Counted from the first letter of the stretch, positions 33,852-43,084 are shown. The stretch: DNA of 57,019 nt from Streptococcus suis YS56 (GCF_000440115.1 NZ_ALMY01000010.1:1-57019), one strand, 5' to 3'. Notes: generated by a model from the letters alone, not told the origin. Numbers and translations: made by a program.

Positions 33852-33905
33852 ACACTACATGTAGACTGTAAATACTATTTTACTCCTACATGTAGTGTTT
33901 GTCAA
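33852..33905 (-). promoter_or_regulatory. nrdI promoter with paired NrdR-like boxes
   Basis: Minus strand: -35 TTGACA (33900-33905), 17-bp spacer, -10 TAAAAT (33877-33882). Two boxes with the perfect core CTACATGTAG lie at 33852-33867 and 33883-33898, exactly 31 bp apart. Combining their better halves gives ACACTACATGTAGTGT, 14 of 16 to the NrdR consensus ACACWATATATWGTGT. One box lies between -35 and -10, the other just after the start. Confidence 0.75.
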
Positions 33906-34838
33906 TCAGTCACTTTCCACAAACCGACCAATAATATTGACGTTGTCAGCTACCGATACAAAGGCTTTGGGGTCTGCCTTTTTCATAATATGCTTGAACT
34001 CACTGAATTCAGCTCGCGTGATGATGGTAATTAAAACCGTCTTTTGCTCATGGTTATAAGCACCCTCAGCACCGTTGATAATGGTCACACCACGATTAAG
34101 CTTCTTATGGATTTTCTTAATGACTCGTTCAGGATGATTGGTAATAATCATGGCCTGCATCCGTTTTTGTTTCACGAAAATCGCATCTGTCATGCGACTG
34201 GAGATAAACAGCGCAACCATTGAATATAAGGCATATTGCCAGCCAAAGGTCATCCCTGCAATCAACATAATCATAATGTTGACAATCAAGGAAATGGAAC
34301 CAACTTGACGTCCCGTCTTCTTGCGAATAATAATAGAAACAATATCAGTACCACCACTAGATACATTGTTCCTAAGCGCAAAGCCAATCCCAGTTCCCAG
34401 CATGAGACCACCGAAAATAGCATTGACTAACGGATCCATCGTCAGGGTAACTGGCGGCATAAATTGGATAAAGAAAGAACTGAAGGATACCGTAATAAAG
34501 GTAAAGATAGTAAATTTATAACCAATTTTATACCAGGCTAAGATAAGCAAGGGGATGTTCAGACCGTAGTAGACCACCGCAATCGGTACATTCCAACCAG
34601 CGTAAGAAGATGCCAGAGCAGAAACAATTTGTGCAAGACCAGTAACTCCAGACGAATAGACATTCCCTGGTCTAAAGAAAAAATTGACTGCAATACTAGA
34701 TAGGAGTCCATAAATAATGGACCCCGATATCCGTTCAGCATATTTTTCCCGAGAAATTCCCAAAATGACCGACCAAAACTTATTCTTTCTGGCCTTTCTT
34801 AAAAAGCGTACACGCTGTTTTCTGAAAAATTTATTCAT
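33906..34838 (-). CDS. YitT family membrane protein (DUF2179)
   Basis: About 310 residues. The N-terminal basic stretch ([18 protein letters not shown]) precedes five or six membrane spans, and a C-terminal soluble DUF2179 domain follows ('[25 protein letters not shown]', '[21 protein letters not shown]'). The family's function is not settled. The ATG at 34838 (a TTG at 34844 is also open) overlaps the aspS stop by 8 bp, so translation is probably coupled to aspS. Confidence 0.88.
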   Translation of the reverse strand: MNKFFRKQRVRFLRKARKNKFWSVILGISREKYAERISGSIIYGLLSSIAVNFFFRPGNVYSSGVTGLAQIVSALASSYAGWNVPIAVVYYGLNIPLLILAWYKIGYKFTIFTFITVSFSSFFIQFMPPVTLTMDPLVNAIFGGLMLGTGIGFALRNNVSSGGTDIVSIIIRKKTGRQVGSISLIVNIMIMLIAGMTFGWQYALYSMVALFISSRMTDAIFVKQKRMQAMIITNHPERVIKKIHKKLNRGVTIINGAEGAYNHEQKTVLITIITRAEFSEFKHIMKKADPKAFVSVADNVNIIGRFVESD

Positions 34839-36624
34839 TTTCAAGTGTAATGTCTAAAGCCAATTCCTCTAATTGAGCTGATGCAACCGTACTTGGTGCC
34901 TGTGTCATCGGATCAGATGCCTTGTTATTCTTCGGAAAGGCGATAACTTCACGAATATTATCCTCACCAGCCAATAACATGACAAAGCGGTCCAAACCGA
35001 TAGCCAATCCACCGTGTGGTGGGAAGCCGTAGTCCATAGCTTCAAGCAAGAAACCAAACTGCTCATGCGCATCTTCAGCTGAGAAACCAAGCGCCTTGAA
35101 CATCAACTCCTGCATCTCTTTTTGGTTGATACGCAAACTACCGCCGCCCAGCTCATAACCGTTCAAAACAATATCGTAGGCAACTGCGTGTATCCTCTCC
35201 AAAATACTACCTTTTTCTCTAGATAACTTTTTTAATTCCCCCTTATTTGCCTTCAATTTCTTTATAGAATCTTTATCTGGCAAAGTGAATGGGTGGTGGG
35301 CACTCATATAGCGACCTTCCTCTTCAGACCATTCAAACATCGGCCAGTCCACAATCCAGAGGAAGTTGAATTTGCTTTCATCAATCAAACCTTGCTCTTT
35401 TGCCAAGCGGTTACGCAAAGCTCCCAGGGTATTATTGGCTACTTCCAATTCATCCGCCACAAAGAGGACCAGGTCCTTATCTTCAAGTTGTAAACTTGCT
35501 ATCAACTTATCTGTAATACCTGTCAAGAACTTAGCAACTGTACCCGCTAATTCTCCCTTGTCAACCTTGATCCAAGCAAGACCTTTGGCACCAAATTGTT
35601 TTGCGTATTCTGTTAATTTATCAATGTCTTTACGTGAGTAGCTATCCGCCGCACCCTTGACCACAATGGCTTTGACAACTGGTGCTTCTGAGAAGACCTT
35701 GAAGTCAACTTCCTTGACAAGTTCTGTCAAGTCTTGCAAGAGCATCTCAAAACGAGTATCTGGCTTGTCTGAACCGTAGCGGTTCATTGCATCCTCATAC
35801 TTCATACGTTTGAATGGTAAAGTTACATCAATTTCTTTGGTATCTTTCAAGACCTTGGCAATCAACTTTTCTACGATGTCTTGGATTTCTACTTCGTTCA
35901 AGAATGAGGTTTCTAAGTCCACCTGTGTAAACTCAGGTTGACGATCTCCACGCAAATCCTCATCACGGAAACACTTAACGATTTGGTAGTAACGGTCAAA
36001 ACCAGCATTCATCAAAAGCTGCTTAGTAATCTGTGGACTTTGTGGCAGGGCATAGAAATGACCTTTTGACACACGAGATGGTACCAAGTAGTCGCGTGCA
36101 CCTTCTGGTGTTGACTTAGTCAACATTGGCGTCTCCACATCAATAAATTCCAAGTCATCCAGATAATTGCGAATGCTGTGGGTTACAGCTGCACGTAATT
36201 TGAAGTTGTTGAGCATTTCTGGACGGCGAAGATCCAAATAACGATAACGAAGACGGGTATCATCACTAGCTTCAATGCCATCTTTGATTTCAAACGGAGT
36301 TGTCTTAGCCGTGTTCAACACTGTCAAGCTGGTTACTTGCAGTTCAACAGCTCCTGTCGGGATATTGTCGTTAGCTTGCTCACGCTCCACAACCGTTCCT
36401 GTTACTTCGATAACAAACTCACTGCGGAGACTCTCCGCTTTTGCCATCACTTCAGCTTCAACTGACTCAGGGTTAATCACCAATTGCATAATGCCTTCAC
36501 GGTCACGCAAGTCGATGAAAATCAGACCACCTAAGTCACGACGACGGCCAACCCAACCTTTCAAAGTAATTTCCTGTCCGACATGTTCCTTACGAACACG
36601 TCCAGCGTACATAGAACGTTTCAT
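34831..36624 (-). CDS. aspS: Aspartyl-tRNA synthetase
   Basis: A 597-residue bacterial-type class II synthetase. It has an N-terminal OB anticodon-binding domain (about 1-105, '[19 protein letters not shown]'), motif 2 '[20 protein letters not shown]', the bacterial GAD insertion (about 290-410) and motif 3 '[13 protein letters not shown]'. It charges tRNA-Asp. The ATG at 36624 follows GAGGAAG. A probable extended -10 (TGGTAGAAT) lies upstream. No T-box leader is visible; the 36625-36708 stretch holds only this promoter. Confidence 0.97.
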   Translation of the reverse strand: MKRSMYAGRVRKEHVGQEITLKGWVGRRRDLGGLIFIDLRDREGIMQLVINPESVEAEVMAKAESLRSEFVIEVTGTVVEREQANDNIPTGAVELQVTSLTVLNTAKTTPFEIKDGIEASDDTRLRYRYLDLRRPEMLNNFKLRAAVTHSIRNYLDDLEFIDVETPMLTKSTPEGARDYLVPSRVSKGHFYALPQSPQITKQLLMNAGFDRYYQIVKCFRDEDLRGDRQPEFTQVDLETSFLNEVEIQDIVEKLIAKVLKDTKEIDVTLPFKRMKYEDAMNRYGSDKPDTRFEMLLQDLTELVKEVDFKVFSEAPVVKAIVVKGAADSYSRKDIDKLTEYAKQFGAKGLAWIKVDKGELAGTVAKFLTGITDKLIASLQLEDKDLVLFVADELEVANNTLGALRNRLAKEQGLIDESKFNFLWIVDWPMFEWSEEEGRYMSAHHPFTLPDKDSIKKLKANKGELKKLSREKGSILERIHAVAYDIVLNGYELGGGSLRINQKEMQELMFKALGFSAEDAHEQFGFLLEAMDYGFPPHGGLAIGLDRFVMLLAGEDNIREVIAFPKNNKASDPMTQAPSTVASAQLEELALDITLENE

Positions 36625-36708
36625 TTTCTTCCTCTTTTACTGATTTTATACCTATTCATTCTACCATAAAATGGCTGATTTTTGGGGGAAATTGCCGAGA
36701 AAAATCTA

Positions 36709-36843
36709 AGAACCTGTTTTCACTGTCCAGCACTCCTATCTAAGACTAGCTATTCAACTACTCAGCCTTAGTTTTTTCAAAATACAGTCCGTATTCCTAC
36801 AAAAAACTATCTCTTATAGAACTTGACTTGTGAGTACAGGCTT
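36709..36843. repeat. MITE-like element, copy 2
   Basis: A 135-bp relative of 21132-21292. Ends AGAACCTGTTTTCAC and GTGAGTACAGGCTT are degraded versions of the 15-bp inverted repeat of copy 1, and the TTTTTTCAAAATACAGTC core is retained. It lacks about 26 bp present in copy 1 right of the core. It lies between the GNAT gene's 3' end region and the aspS promoter. Confidence 0.7.
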
Positions 36844-36855
36844 AAAAAACCAGCA

Positions 36856-37308
36856 TTAAACGACTGGTTTAGTATAAAGCATATCTAAATGCGGAATATC
36901 GTCCTCTAGATAGACTTCTGAAACCAGCTCGAAACCTAACGAACTATAGAACTTTTCTAAATGGGCTTGGGCACCGATTTTAATCTGACTTTCTTTCCAT
37001 TCGTTTGTAATAAAGTGAATTGCCTGCTCCATCATTGGTCTACCTAAACCTTTGCCACGATGACTTGGCTTGATGACCACACGACCGATGGAAACTTCAT
37101 CATAACTTAGACCAGCTGGCAAGATTCTCAAGTAAGCTACTAACTCTCCTTCGTCAGTTCCCAAAAGATGAAGACAGTTTGGATCCTTACCGTCAACTTC
37201 AGGATAGGGACAGGCCTGTTCAACAACAAATGCATCAACTCTCAGTGTCAAGATAGTGTAAAGCTCCTGTAAACTTAGTTGGTCAAATGATTTTATTTCC
37301 CATTGCAT
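36856..37308 (-). CDS. GNAT acetyltransferase, ElaA-like
   Basis: A 150-residue GNAT protein with the ElaA-type start 'FDQLSLQELYTILTLRVDAFVVEQ', the 'CPYPEVDGKDPNCLHLLG' segment and the acetyl-CoA motif HRGKGLGRPM. The ATG at 37308 (MQWEIKSF) has GGAGG five bases upstream; the in-frame GTG at 37314 is less likely. It lies nine bases after the aldo/keto reductase gene and is probably co-transcribed with it. Acceptor unknown. Confidence 0.88.
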   Translation of the reverse strand: MQWEIKSFDQLSLQELYTILTLRVDAFVVEQACPYPEVDGKDPNCLHLLGTDEGELVAYLRILPAGLSYDEVSIGRVVIKPSHRGKGLGRPMMEQAIHFITNEWKESQIKIGAQAHLEKFYSSLGFELVSEVYLEDDIPHLDMLYTKPVV

Positions 37309-37317
37309 AAGCACCTC

Positions 37318-38229
37318 CTAGGGCAAGATGTTGCCTGCACTTCTGTAAATCTCGTACCATTCTGGTCTAGTCAAGGTAATCTGACTAGCTTGTGCAATCT
37401 TGGTCAAACGTTCTGGATTCATGGACCCAACAATGGTTTGAATCTTAGCTGGATGTCGTAAAATCCAGGCTACCACAATGGTTTCATGTGAAACATTGTA
37501 TCGCTCTGCTATTTCCCCAATTGTCTGGTTTAAAAGAGCATAATCTGGATGGTTGGCAAAAATACCTTGTTGCAAATCAATCAAGAAAGGTGACCAGGCT
37601 TGGATAGTGATTTTTTTAAGCTGGCAGTATTCAATCAGCCCACCATCACGCATAGTCGCAGCATCATCTTTCATATTGACGTGAAGCCCCGCATCAATCA
37701 AAGGCGTGTGAGCAGGAGATAGCTGCAATTGATTAACTGCAAGCGGTTGATCTAGATAGGATTGAAGTAACTCCATTTGGTAAATGTTTTGGTTGCTGAC
37801 GCCAAAATGATGAACCTTCCCTGCTTTTTTCAAGAGATAAAAGGCTTCTGCTACTTCCTCTGCTTCCATCAAAGCATCCGGACGGTGTAAGGCAAGAACA
37901 TCCAAATATTCTGTATCCAAGCGCTTCAAAATCCCATCTACAGATTCCAAAATATAGTCTTTTGAAAAATCAAAATAGCCCTTGCGAATGCCACATTTGG
38001 ACTGGAGAAGCAGGTCCTCACGTCTCAAACCTGCCAATTTTGCTCCTTGAGCAAAGCGAATTTCTGACTCACCACTACCATAAATATCTGCATGATCGAA
38101 AAAGTTAATTCCCTGTCCAACAACTGTATCTAACACTTTAGCAGTTTCCTGCTCTGTCAGACTAGCCATTCGCATACAGCCTAAAGCAATTCGAGAAACC
38201 TGTAAACCTGTCTGTCCTAATTCTTGCAT
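37318..38229 (-). CDS. Aldo/keto reductase
   Basis: A 303-residue NAD(P)H-dependent reductase of the AKR (YdhF-like) class. The catalytic tetrad is visible as Asp in 'NFFDHADIYGSGESE', the Tyr following it, Lys in 'LLLQSKCGI' and His in 'LALHRPD'. The frame is open to 38340, but AAGGAG seven bases before the ATG at 38229 (MQELGQTGLQV) fixes the start. It reduces aldehydes or ketones in the cytoplasm; substrate unknown. Confidence 0.9.
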   Translation of the reverse strand: MQELGQTGLQVSRIALGCMRMASLTEQETAKVLDTVVGQGINFFDHADIYGSGESEIRFAQGAKLAGLRREDLLLQSKCGIRKGYFDFSKDYILESVDGILKRLDTEYLDVLALHRPDALMEAEEVAEAFYLLKKAGKVHHFGVSNQNIYQMELLQSYLDQPLAVNQLQLSPAHTPLIDAGLHVNMKDDAATMRDGGLIEYCQLKKITIQAWSPFLIDLQQGIFANHPDYALLNQTIGEIAERYNVSHETIVVAWILRHPAKIQTIVGSMNPERLTKIAQASQITLTRPEWYEIYRSAGNILP

Positions 38230-38274
38230 GTGTCTTCTCCTTGTAAGCGTTTTTCTTCTATTCATTATAACAGA

Positions 38275-38298
38275 AAAACTCAGCCGAAACTGAGTTTT
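38275..38298 (-). terminator. Terminator of the glycosyltransferase gene
   Basis: Perfect 9-bp stem AAAACTCAG/CTGAGTTTT (38275-38283 and 38290-38298), overlapping the gene's stop codon. On the minus strand a T run and then TATAAT (38264-38269) follow; the latter may be the -10 of the aldo/keto reductase gene. Confidence 0.75.
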
Positions 38299-39310
38299 AG
38301 TTAAAACCATAAATTCTTTTCGCGATTTTATAGACAGCATTGGAAATTTTTCGGCCTGGATACCCGTATAGGTTAGTTAATTGCCCGAGTAACCCTTTTC
38401 GAACGATTTTAAAGAGAGCTGGATTGTTATCACGAATATAGTGCCATAATTCCTGCTTTTTCATCATGTGTTCAGCTGTTCCAGCACGATTAAGAAGGGC
38501 ACAGGAGATAATGGTGGTAATTTCCACATGATTGAGCAAATAACTCCGTAAATCAGGATTGTCAATCGCCTCCAAGTCTAAATTATCTACCAAGATTCGA
38601 TTGACTTTTAATTGCTGGTCAATTCGTTTAATCATGACGGATTCATTGACAGACTGGTCATTTCGCCCAATAAAGTAACGATAAAAATCTACTGGCAGAT
38701 AGAACATGGTTTTCACAGCCTGTAAAGGGGTAAACACGAAAATATTATCCACATAGAAAGTATGCTCTGGTAGAACGAGACCAACCTCACGCAATAAATC
38801 TGTCCTGTAAATCAAGGAATGCATCATCATGTATTGACCCTTGGAAAAGGCACCTACATCCTCCCAACCGAATATACAGTTCTCAGGTAGAGTGGATTGA
38901 TAAGACATGGATTTTTTACGAGATTGTCCCTCTTTTTCATAAACAAAGTTGGAGATAAAGGCATCAACTGGCGTATTTTCATCTTCCAATGCCTGCAAAC
39001 TCTCTAGGATCTTCAAATAGGCCCTAGTATCAACCCAGTCATCTGAATCTACAACTTTAAAGTACTTCCCCTTGGCCTCACGTATCCCTGTATTTACAGC
39101 TCCGCCATGGCCCTTATTGTCCTGATAGATGGCACGTACATTTGAAAATTGATTCTCTAGTCCCTCTGCGATCTCCTGAGTCCGATCGGTCGAGCCGTCG
39201 TTAATAATCAGAATTTCAACCTTGTCACCACCCATTACAAGGGAATGAACACAGTAATGAAGGTAAGCCTCCGAATTATAACTCGGAATGGCAATGCTTA
39301 GTAAGGTCAT
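38297..39310 (-). CDS. Family 2 glycosyltransferase
   Basis: A 337-residue protein with a GT-A fold: 'LLSIAIPSYNSEAYLHYCVHSL' at the N-terminus, 'IINDGSTDRTQEIAEG' (nucleotide-sugar binding), 'KVVDSDDWVD' (DXD-like) and a C-terminal extension without clear membrane spans. It probably transfers a sugar to a cell-surface glycan or lipid. The ATG at 39310 follows GGAGAG. It is alone between a terminator and the DnaA-box region. Acceptor unknown. Confidence 0.88.
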   Translation of the reverse strand: MTLLSIAIPSYNSEAYLHYCVHSLVMGGDKVEILIINDGSTDRTQEIAEGLENQFSNVRAIYQDNKGHGGAVNTGIREAKGKYFKVVDSDDWVDTRAYLKILESLQALEDENTPVDAFISNFVYEKEGQSRKKSMSYQSTLPENCIFGWEDVGAFSKGQYMMMHSLIYRTDLLREVGLVLPEHTFYVDNIFVFTPLQAVKTMFYLPVDFYRYFIGRNDQSVNESVMIKRIDQQLKVNRILVDNLDLEAIDNPDLRSYLLNHVEITTIISCALLNRAGTAEHMMKKQELWHYIRDNNPALFKIVRKGLLGQLTNLYGYPGRKISNAVYKIAKRIYGFN

Positions 39311-39421
39311 CTTTCTCTCCGTTTGACACAATTTGTTATTATTTTATCACATTTTCAGGAAAGTTGCTGAGCATTTTTATTTGTAAAAACAGACCTACTC
39401 AGACAGTTACTAAGGCATAAC

Positions 39422-39519
39422 TTATTCACAACCTGTGGAAAAGTTGTGGATTTCTTCAACAATCTGTGGAAAACTATTGGACAAAATCTTTTTCTGTTTT
39501 AATCTCTAGTTTTTCCACA
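39422..39519. other. Cluster of five DnaA-box-like 9-mers
   Basis: TTATTCACA (39422-39430, plus), TTTTCCACA (39434-39442, minus), AAATCCACA (39445-39453, minus), TTTTCCACA (39465-39473, minus) and TTTTCCACA (39511-39519, plus). Each is at most two changes from TTATCCACA. Four lie in the 55 bp directly after the phosphoesterase stop; the fifth is in its coding end. This may be a DnaA-titrating or regulatory cluster outside the origin. Confidence 0.6.
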
Positions 39520-40838
39520 TCTCGACCTTGACTCCGTTTTATCATCACATCAAGATAATCAGCCAAGAAACTTCTCGGTGATGCTGCTTGCAAGGTCTGA
39601 TAGGCTTGGCTAGGAAATACCGTCTCATCAAGCCAAGTCTGGTCCAATTTTTCTCCTGAAAAATAAGCACGATTGGCTGGTATGATAAATTGTGAAATAG
39701 CATCTGCCGTCTCGCCATCATACCACCGTTCATCGTTCAACACATTGTGGACCATGATGTCACTGGTATTGTCAAAGACGGTTTGTAAGTAGCTTAGGTG
39801 ATCCTGCAAATTTAGATCACTAGGTTGGTGCTTTTCTGCCCACGAAGCCATATCAAGTTGAGTTTTTTGATAGCGAATGTTTGCATCATCAAGGTTCAAT
39901 TGGCCGATAATTGCTGGATAAATAGAAAATGCTCCATTGACCACTTCAGTATAGCTGACTTGCCCCAAGTCTTCTTCAACAATATTCTGAGAATGAGTGT
40001 GGCCTGAAAAACCAAATTGAATGCCATATTGATTGAACACAGTCTTCAAATCGGCAGCATTATCCAAAGTGTAGCCTTTTGAGAGCATGGCATGCTGTTG
40101 CAAGACATTGTGATGGACAACAGGTATCAAGTTTACTCCAGCTTCCTTGGCTGCCTGAAGCTGTACGTCTATCCAATCCAAGGACTCTTTTTTGATACGT
40201 CCATTGGTTGGAGGAGCTCCTTTACCGTAGCCGTCAGAGTAGATGTTACTGTCTAGCATCAGAAACCATGCATTGGAAAATGGCTTAGCCAGATAGCTCA
40301 ATGAGGCTTGATCACGACTGCTGGCTTGTTGATAGCCATGATCGTCAAATATATCTGAAAATTGCTGAGCGGTAACTTGATCCGTCACTATCTGCTGATC
40401 TCCCTTAAAGGCCCTAGCCCAACCACTGGCAATATCATGGTTGCCAGGAATGACCAAAACCTCCGTTCCTTTTTCTTCAATCTGGGTAAAATACTGCGCC
40501 AATTCAACCATGCTCTGCTTTTCACCATTGAGAGTCAAATCCCCACTGACTAGTAACAAGGAAGGATGTTCACGCTCAACCTGCTCAACCAGAGCCTCCA
40601 TCCGCTCTTTACCATAGCGCAAATCCTTACCAGCAGCTGTCTTTTCGATATAAGAAAATGCCTCTCCATCATCAAATAAATCCTGTGATAAATAATGCAA
40701 ATCTGTGATAATCCAAATTTTATCTTGGTCTCTTAATGCAGCCTCGACATAGGATTGCTGACGCTGGCCAACAATAGCAGACAAAATCAAAACAATGGCT
40801 GCAATAGCTCCTAACAATAATACTATTTTCTTCTTCAT
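39474..40838 (-). CDS. Membrane-anchored metallophosphoesterase
   Basis: A 454-residue calcineurin-like phosphoesterase exported by an N-terminal signal/anchor (about residues 4-24). Metal ligands appear in order as 'ITDLHYLS', 'SGDLTLNGE', 'IPGNHD', 'PVVHHNV' and 'FSGHTHSQN'. A C-terminal domain of about 150 residues follows. It should hydrolyse a phosphoester outside the membrane with two bound metals; substrate unknown. The stop lies beside the DnaA-box cluster. There is no neighbouring gene in the same operon. Confidence 0.9.
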   Translation of the reverse strand: MKKKIVLLLGAIAAIVLILSAIVGQRQQSYVEAALRDQDKIWIITDLHYLSQDLFDDGEAFSYIEKTAAGKDLRYGKERMEALVEQVEREHPSLLLVSGDLTLNGEKQSMVELAQYFTQIEEKGTEVLVIPGNHDIASGWARAFKGDQQIVTDQVTAQQFSDIFDDHGYQQASSRDQASLSYLAKPFSNAWFLMLDSNIYSDGYGKGAPPTNGRIKKESLDWIDVQLQAAKEAGVNLIPVVHHNVLQQHAMLSKGYTLDNAADLKTVFNQYGIQFGFSGHTHSQNIVEEDLGQVSYTEVVNGAFSIYPAIIGQLNLDDANIRYQKTQLDMASWAEKHQPSDLNLQDHLSYLQTVFDNTSDIMVHNVLNDERWYDGETADAISQFIIPANRAYFSGEKLDQTWLDETVFPSQAYQTLQAASPRSFLADYLDVMIKRSQGRDVEKLEIKTEKDFVQ

Positions 40839-40877
40839 ACCTTAAAAGTATATCATCTTAGAGATAGAGGGACAAGA

Positions 40878-40909
40878 AAAAGAAGCTCGACCTTCTTTCT
40901 GCCGAGCCT
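40878..40909 (-). terminator. Terminator of the FAD lipoprotein gene
   Basis: Minus strand: AGGCTCG/CGAGCTT (arms 40903-40909 and 40883-40889) with a 13-base loop, followed by a T-rich tail. Confidence 0.6.
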
Positions 40910-40923
40910 CTTATGTCTACAAT

Positions 40924-42441
40924 TTATTTCTTAGCAAATCCAGCTGCTTGTTCACCAGCCTGACGACCAAATACAATGATGTCTGCTACAGCATTACCAC
41001 CAATACGGTTTTGACCATGAACACCACCAGTTACTTCACCAGCAGCATAAAGACCAGAAATTGCTGAACCATCTGTTTTCAATACTTCAGTATTGGTATT
41101 GATTTTCACACCACCCATTGTATGGTGGACACCAGGTGCAACTTTAATGGCATGGTAAGAACCAGTGTTCAAAGCATGGTCCATACCTGATGTGCGACCA
41201 AATGCTGCATCATTTTTATCTGCCACAGCCTTGTTCCAAGTATCAAGTGTTGTTTGAAGAGCATCCGCAGGTACACCAATTTCTTTAGCCAAATCCGCAA
41301 GAGTAGCACCCGTTTTTACAAGACCTTTTTCTTCGTATTGAGCAATAGCCTTCACACGATCTTTCAAGGCATCATCAAATATAACATAAGCGTAGTTTGG
41401 ATCCAAACTATTGATAGCTGCAGAAACTTTATCACGAGTTTCCAATTCGTTAACAAAACGCTCACCTTTTGAGTTGACAAGGATAGCACCTTCGCCACGA
41501 ACTGCTTCTGTAATCAAGTAAGAAGTTTCTTGCTCAACACTTGGGTGAATTTGGATTTGTTCCATATCAACAGTTGCTGCACCTTCTGATTCAGCAAGTG
41601 CAATACCATCACCTGTTGAACCTTCTTGGTTGGTTGTAACATAACCTTTCAATGCTGGGTTTAATTTAGCAACCATTTCCAAATCTGCACCGAAACCACC
41701 AGTCGCCAATACAACTGCTTTAGCTGAGATTTTCTTAGTTTCACCAGCAATCTTCACTTCAACACCTGTCACAGCCCCATCCTTGTCTTGGAGTTTTGTA
41801 ACATCTGCATTGACAAAAATTGGTACTTCACGTTCAACAAGATTGTGGTAAAGACCATTTACCAAGTAGCCACCGACAGCTGAACCATCTGCAGGACGGT
41901 GGGTACGTTTCTCGCTCATACCACCAGTTGTAGTTAGGTTGCTAAGAGTGATCCCCATTCCATCCAACCAGTCAATTGCACTAGCAGAGTTATCTACAAG
42001 ATAACGAAGCAATTCAGGATCGTTTGTCCCTTTACCACCTTTAAGCGTTTCTTCATAGAATTTATCGTTTGTATCAGCAATACCTTCCGCTTCTTGGAAT
42101 TTGGTTTGTGAAGCATTCATACCAGCTGATGATTTAGCCGTATTACCACCGATAACAGGCATTTTCTCCAAGAGAGCAACACTAGCACCAGCGTCTTTAG
42201 CTGAGATAGCTGCCGACATACCTGCACCACCTGAACCAACAACGATAACATCGTAGCTATCTTTCAACTCAGATGGATCTGTATAAACTTTCTCAGATGC
42301 ACCTGAAACAGCTTCTTCTGATGAAGAAGAAGTCGTAGATGATGAAGATGTAGCTGTCTTTTCAGACTTACCTCCACACGCCACTAAAAACAAAACAGCA
42401 AGTAGACTCATCAACAAGCCTAACCAAGCTTTCTTTTTCAT
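40924..42441 (-). CDS. Fumarate-reductase-like FAD lipoprotein
   Basis: A 505-residue lipoprotein (lipobox LVAC, Cys22) with a Ser/Thr linker and a single FAD_binding_2 domain. Visible blocks are 'VIVVGSGGAGMSAAISAKDAG', 'HRPADGSAVGGYLVNGL', 'HTMGGVKINTNTEV' and 'YAAGEVTGGVHGQNRIGGNA'. This is the flavocytochrome c/fumarate or urocanate reductase type. There is no FMN-binding or heme domain, so electrons must come from a partner. The frame opens at 42501, but GGAGGTTTATC fixes the ATG at 42441. The promoter carries two Rex-type sites. Confidence 0.88.
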   Translation of the reverse strand: MKKKAWLGLLMSLLAVLFLVACGGKSEKTATSSSSTTSSSSEEAVSGASEKVYTDPSELKDSYDVIVVGSGGAGMSAAISAKDAGASVALLEKMPVIGGNTAKSSAGMNASQTKFQEAEGIADTNDKFYEETLKGGKGTNDPELLRYLVDNSASAIDWLDGMGITLSNLTTTGGMSEKRTHRPADGSAVGGYLVNGLYHNLVEREVPIFVNADVTKLQDKDGAVTGVEVKIAGETKKISAKAVVLATGGFGADLEMVAKLNPALKGYVTTNQEGSTGDGIALAESEGAATVDMEQIQIHPSVEQETSYLITEAVRGEGAILVNSKGERFVNELETRDKVSAAINSLDPNYAYVIFDDALKDRVKAIAQYEEKGLVKTGATLADLAKEIGVPADALQTTLDTWNKAVADKNDAAFGRTSGMDHALNTGSYHAIKVAPGVHHTMGGVKINTNTEVLKTDGSAISGLYAAGEVTGGVHGQNRIGGNAVADIIVFGRQAGEQAAGFAKK

Positions 42442-42472
42442 GATAAACCTCCAATTTTTATCTGATATTAGT

Positions 42473-42525
42473 ATTATACAAGATTGTGAAATGTTTTTCA
42501 ATTTATTTTGAAATATTTTTCACAA
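42473..42525 (-). promoter_or_regulatory. Promoter with two Rex-type operators
   Basis: Minus strand: -35 TTGAAA (42496-42501), 17-bp spacer, -10 TATAAT (42473-42478). On the plus strand, TTGTGAAA-TGTT-TTTCAATT (42484-42503) and TTTTGAAA-TATT-TTTCACAA (42506-42525) are 22 bp apart. Each has one perfect half of the Rex operator TTGTGAAA-N4-TTTCACAA and one near-match. The first covers the -35. This predicts repression lifted at high NADH, i.e. under low oxygen. Confidence 0.7.
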
Positions 42526-42569
42526 ACATAAAAATGTATGAAATTCACTTCATACATTCTTAAAACTAT

Positions 42570-43019
42570 TTACTGCCCTTGAAGAGCTAAAAAATTCTCT
42601 ATTTCGGAAATTGTTGCCTGACTCCCTTTACGAAGTATTCCAGATAACTTACCCGATTTATAATAGGTTAAGCTAGGAACCGTAGCAAGACCTTGACTCT
42701 GTCGAAATTGTTGTATTTTTCCATTCGGATCCGACTCGCTATCTAAATAGTAGATAGTCGCATGTGATTGCTCTACTGCCTCTGTTAATTTCGGAACAAA
42801 ATCACGACAATAAGGGCATGTCTCCCGACCTATGTATAATATAAATTCTTCCTCATCTTGGACCTTTTGCTCCACTTCGTCTATCGAAATAGCCTGGTAA
42901 CTCTTTACAGCCTTCACATAGTCTGATTCATTTGGCGTAGCCGCTGATTGAGATAGAAAGAAGACCCCACCTACGACCAAAATAGCTATTAGCACTAGCA
43001 AAAAATACTTACGCCACAT
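42570..43019 (-). CDS. Thioredoxin-fold protein, PedC/BrcD-like
   Basis: A 149-residue protein with an N-terminal signal anchor (about residues 4-23) and a thioredoxin fold carrying CPYC (Cys68, Cys71). A cis-Pro region follows in 'TVPSLTYYKSG'. It matches the family annotated as bacteriocin transport accessory or disulfide isomerase proteins. It should act at the outer membrane face on thiols. No bacteriocin gene is close. It lies between the FAD lipoprotein and rpsD, with its own short upstream gap. Confidence 0.82.
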   Translation of the reverse strand: MWRKYFLLVLIAILVVGGVFFLSQSAATPNESDYVKAVKSYQAISIDEVEQKVQDEEEFILYIGRETCPYCRDFVPKLTEAVEQSHATIYYLDSESDPNGKIQQFRQSQGLATVPSLTYYKSGKLSGILRKGSQATISEIENFLALQGQ

Positions 43020-43084
43020 AATCCCTCCTAAAATACAGACAAAAAGCCCTTGTAAATAGGGCTTTTAAAATATCAATACAAATC

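Noticed and set aside
33850..33900. CopY-type copper operator
   Set aside because: The CTACATGTAG core recalls TACANNTGTA, but the two-base central spacing is missing; 31-bp spacing and the nrdI target fit NrdR better.
39422..39519. Chromosomal replication origin
   Set aside because: DnaA boxes are present, but there is no dnaA/dnaN neighbourhood and no long AT-rich unwinding region. Reported instead as a DnaA-box cluster.
42570..43019. Bacteriocin locus
   Set aside because: The PedC/BrcD-like protein is the only hint; no double-glycine precursor, immunity or export genes are nearby.
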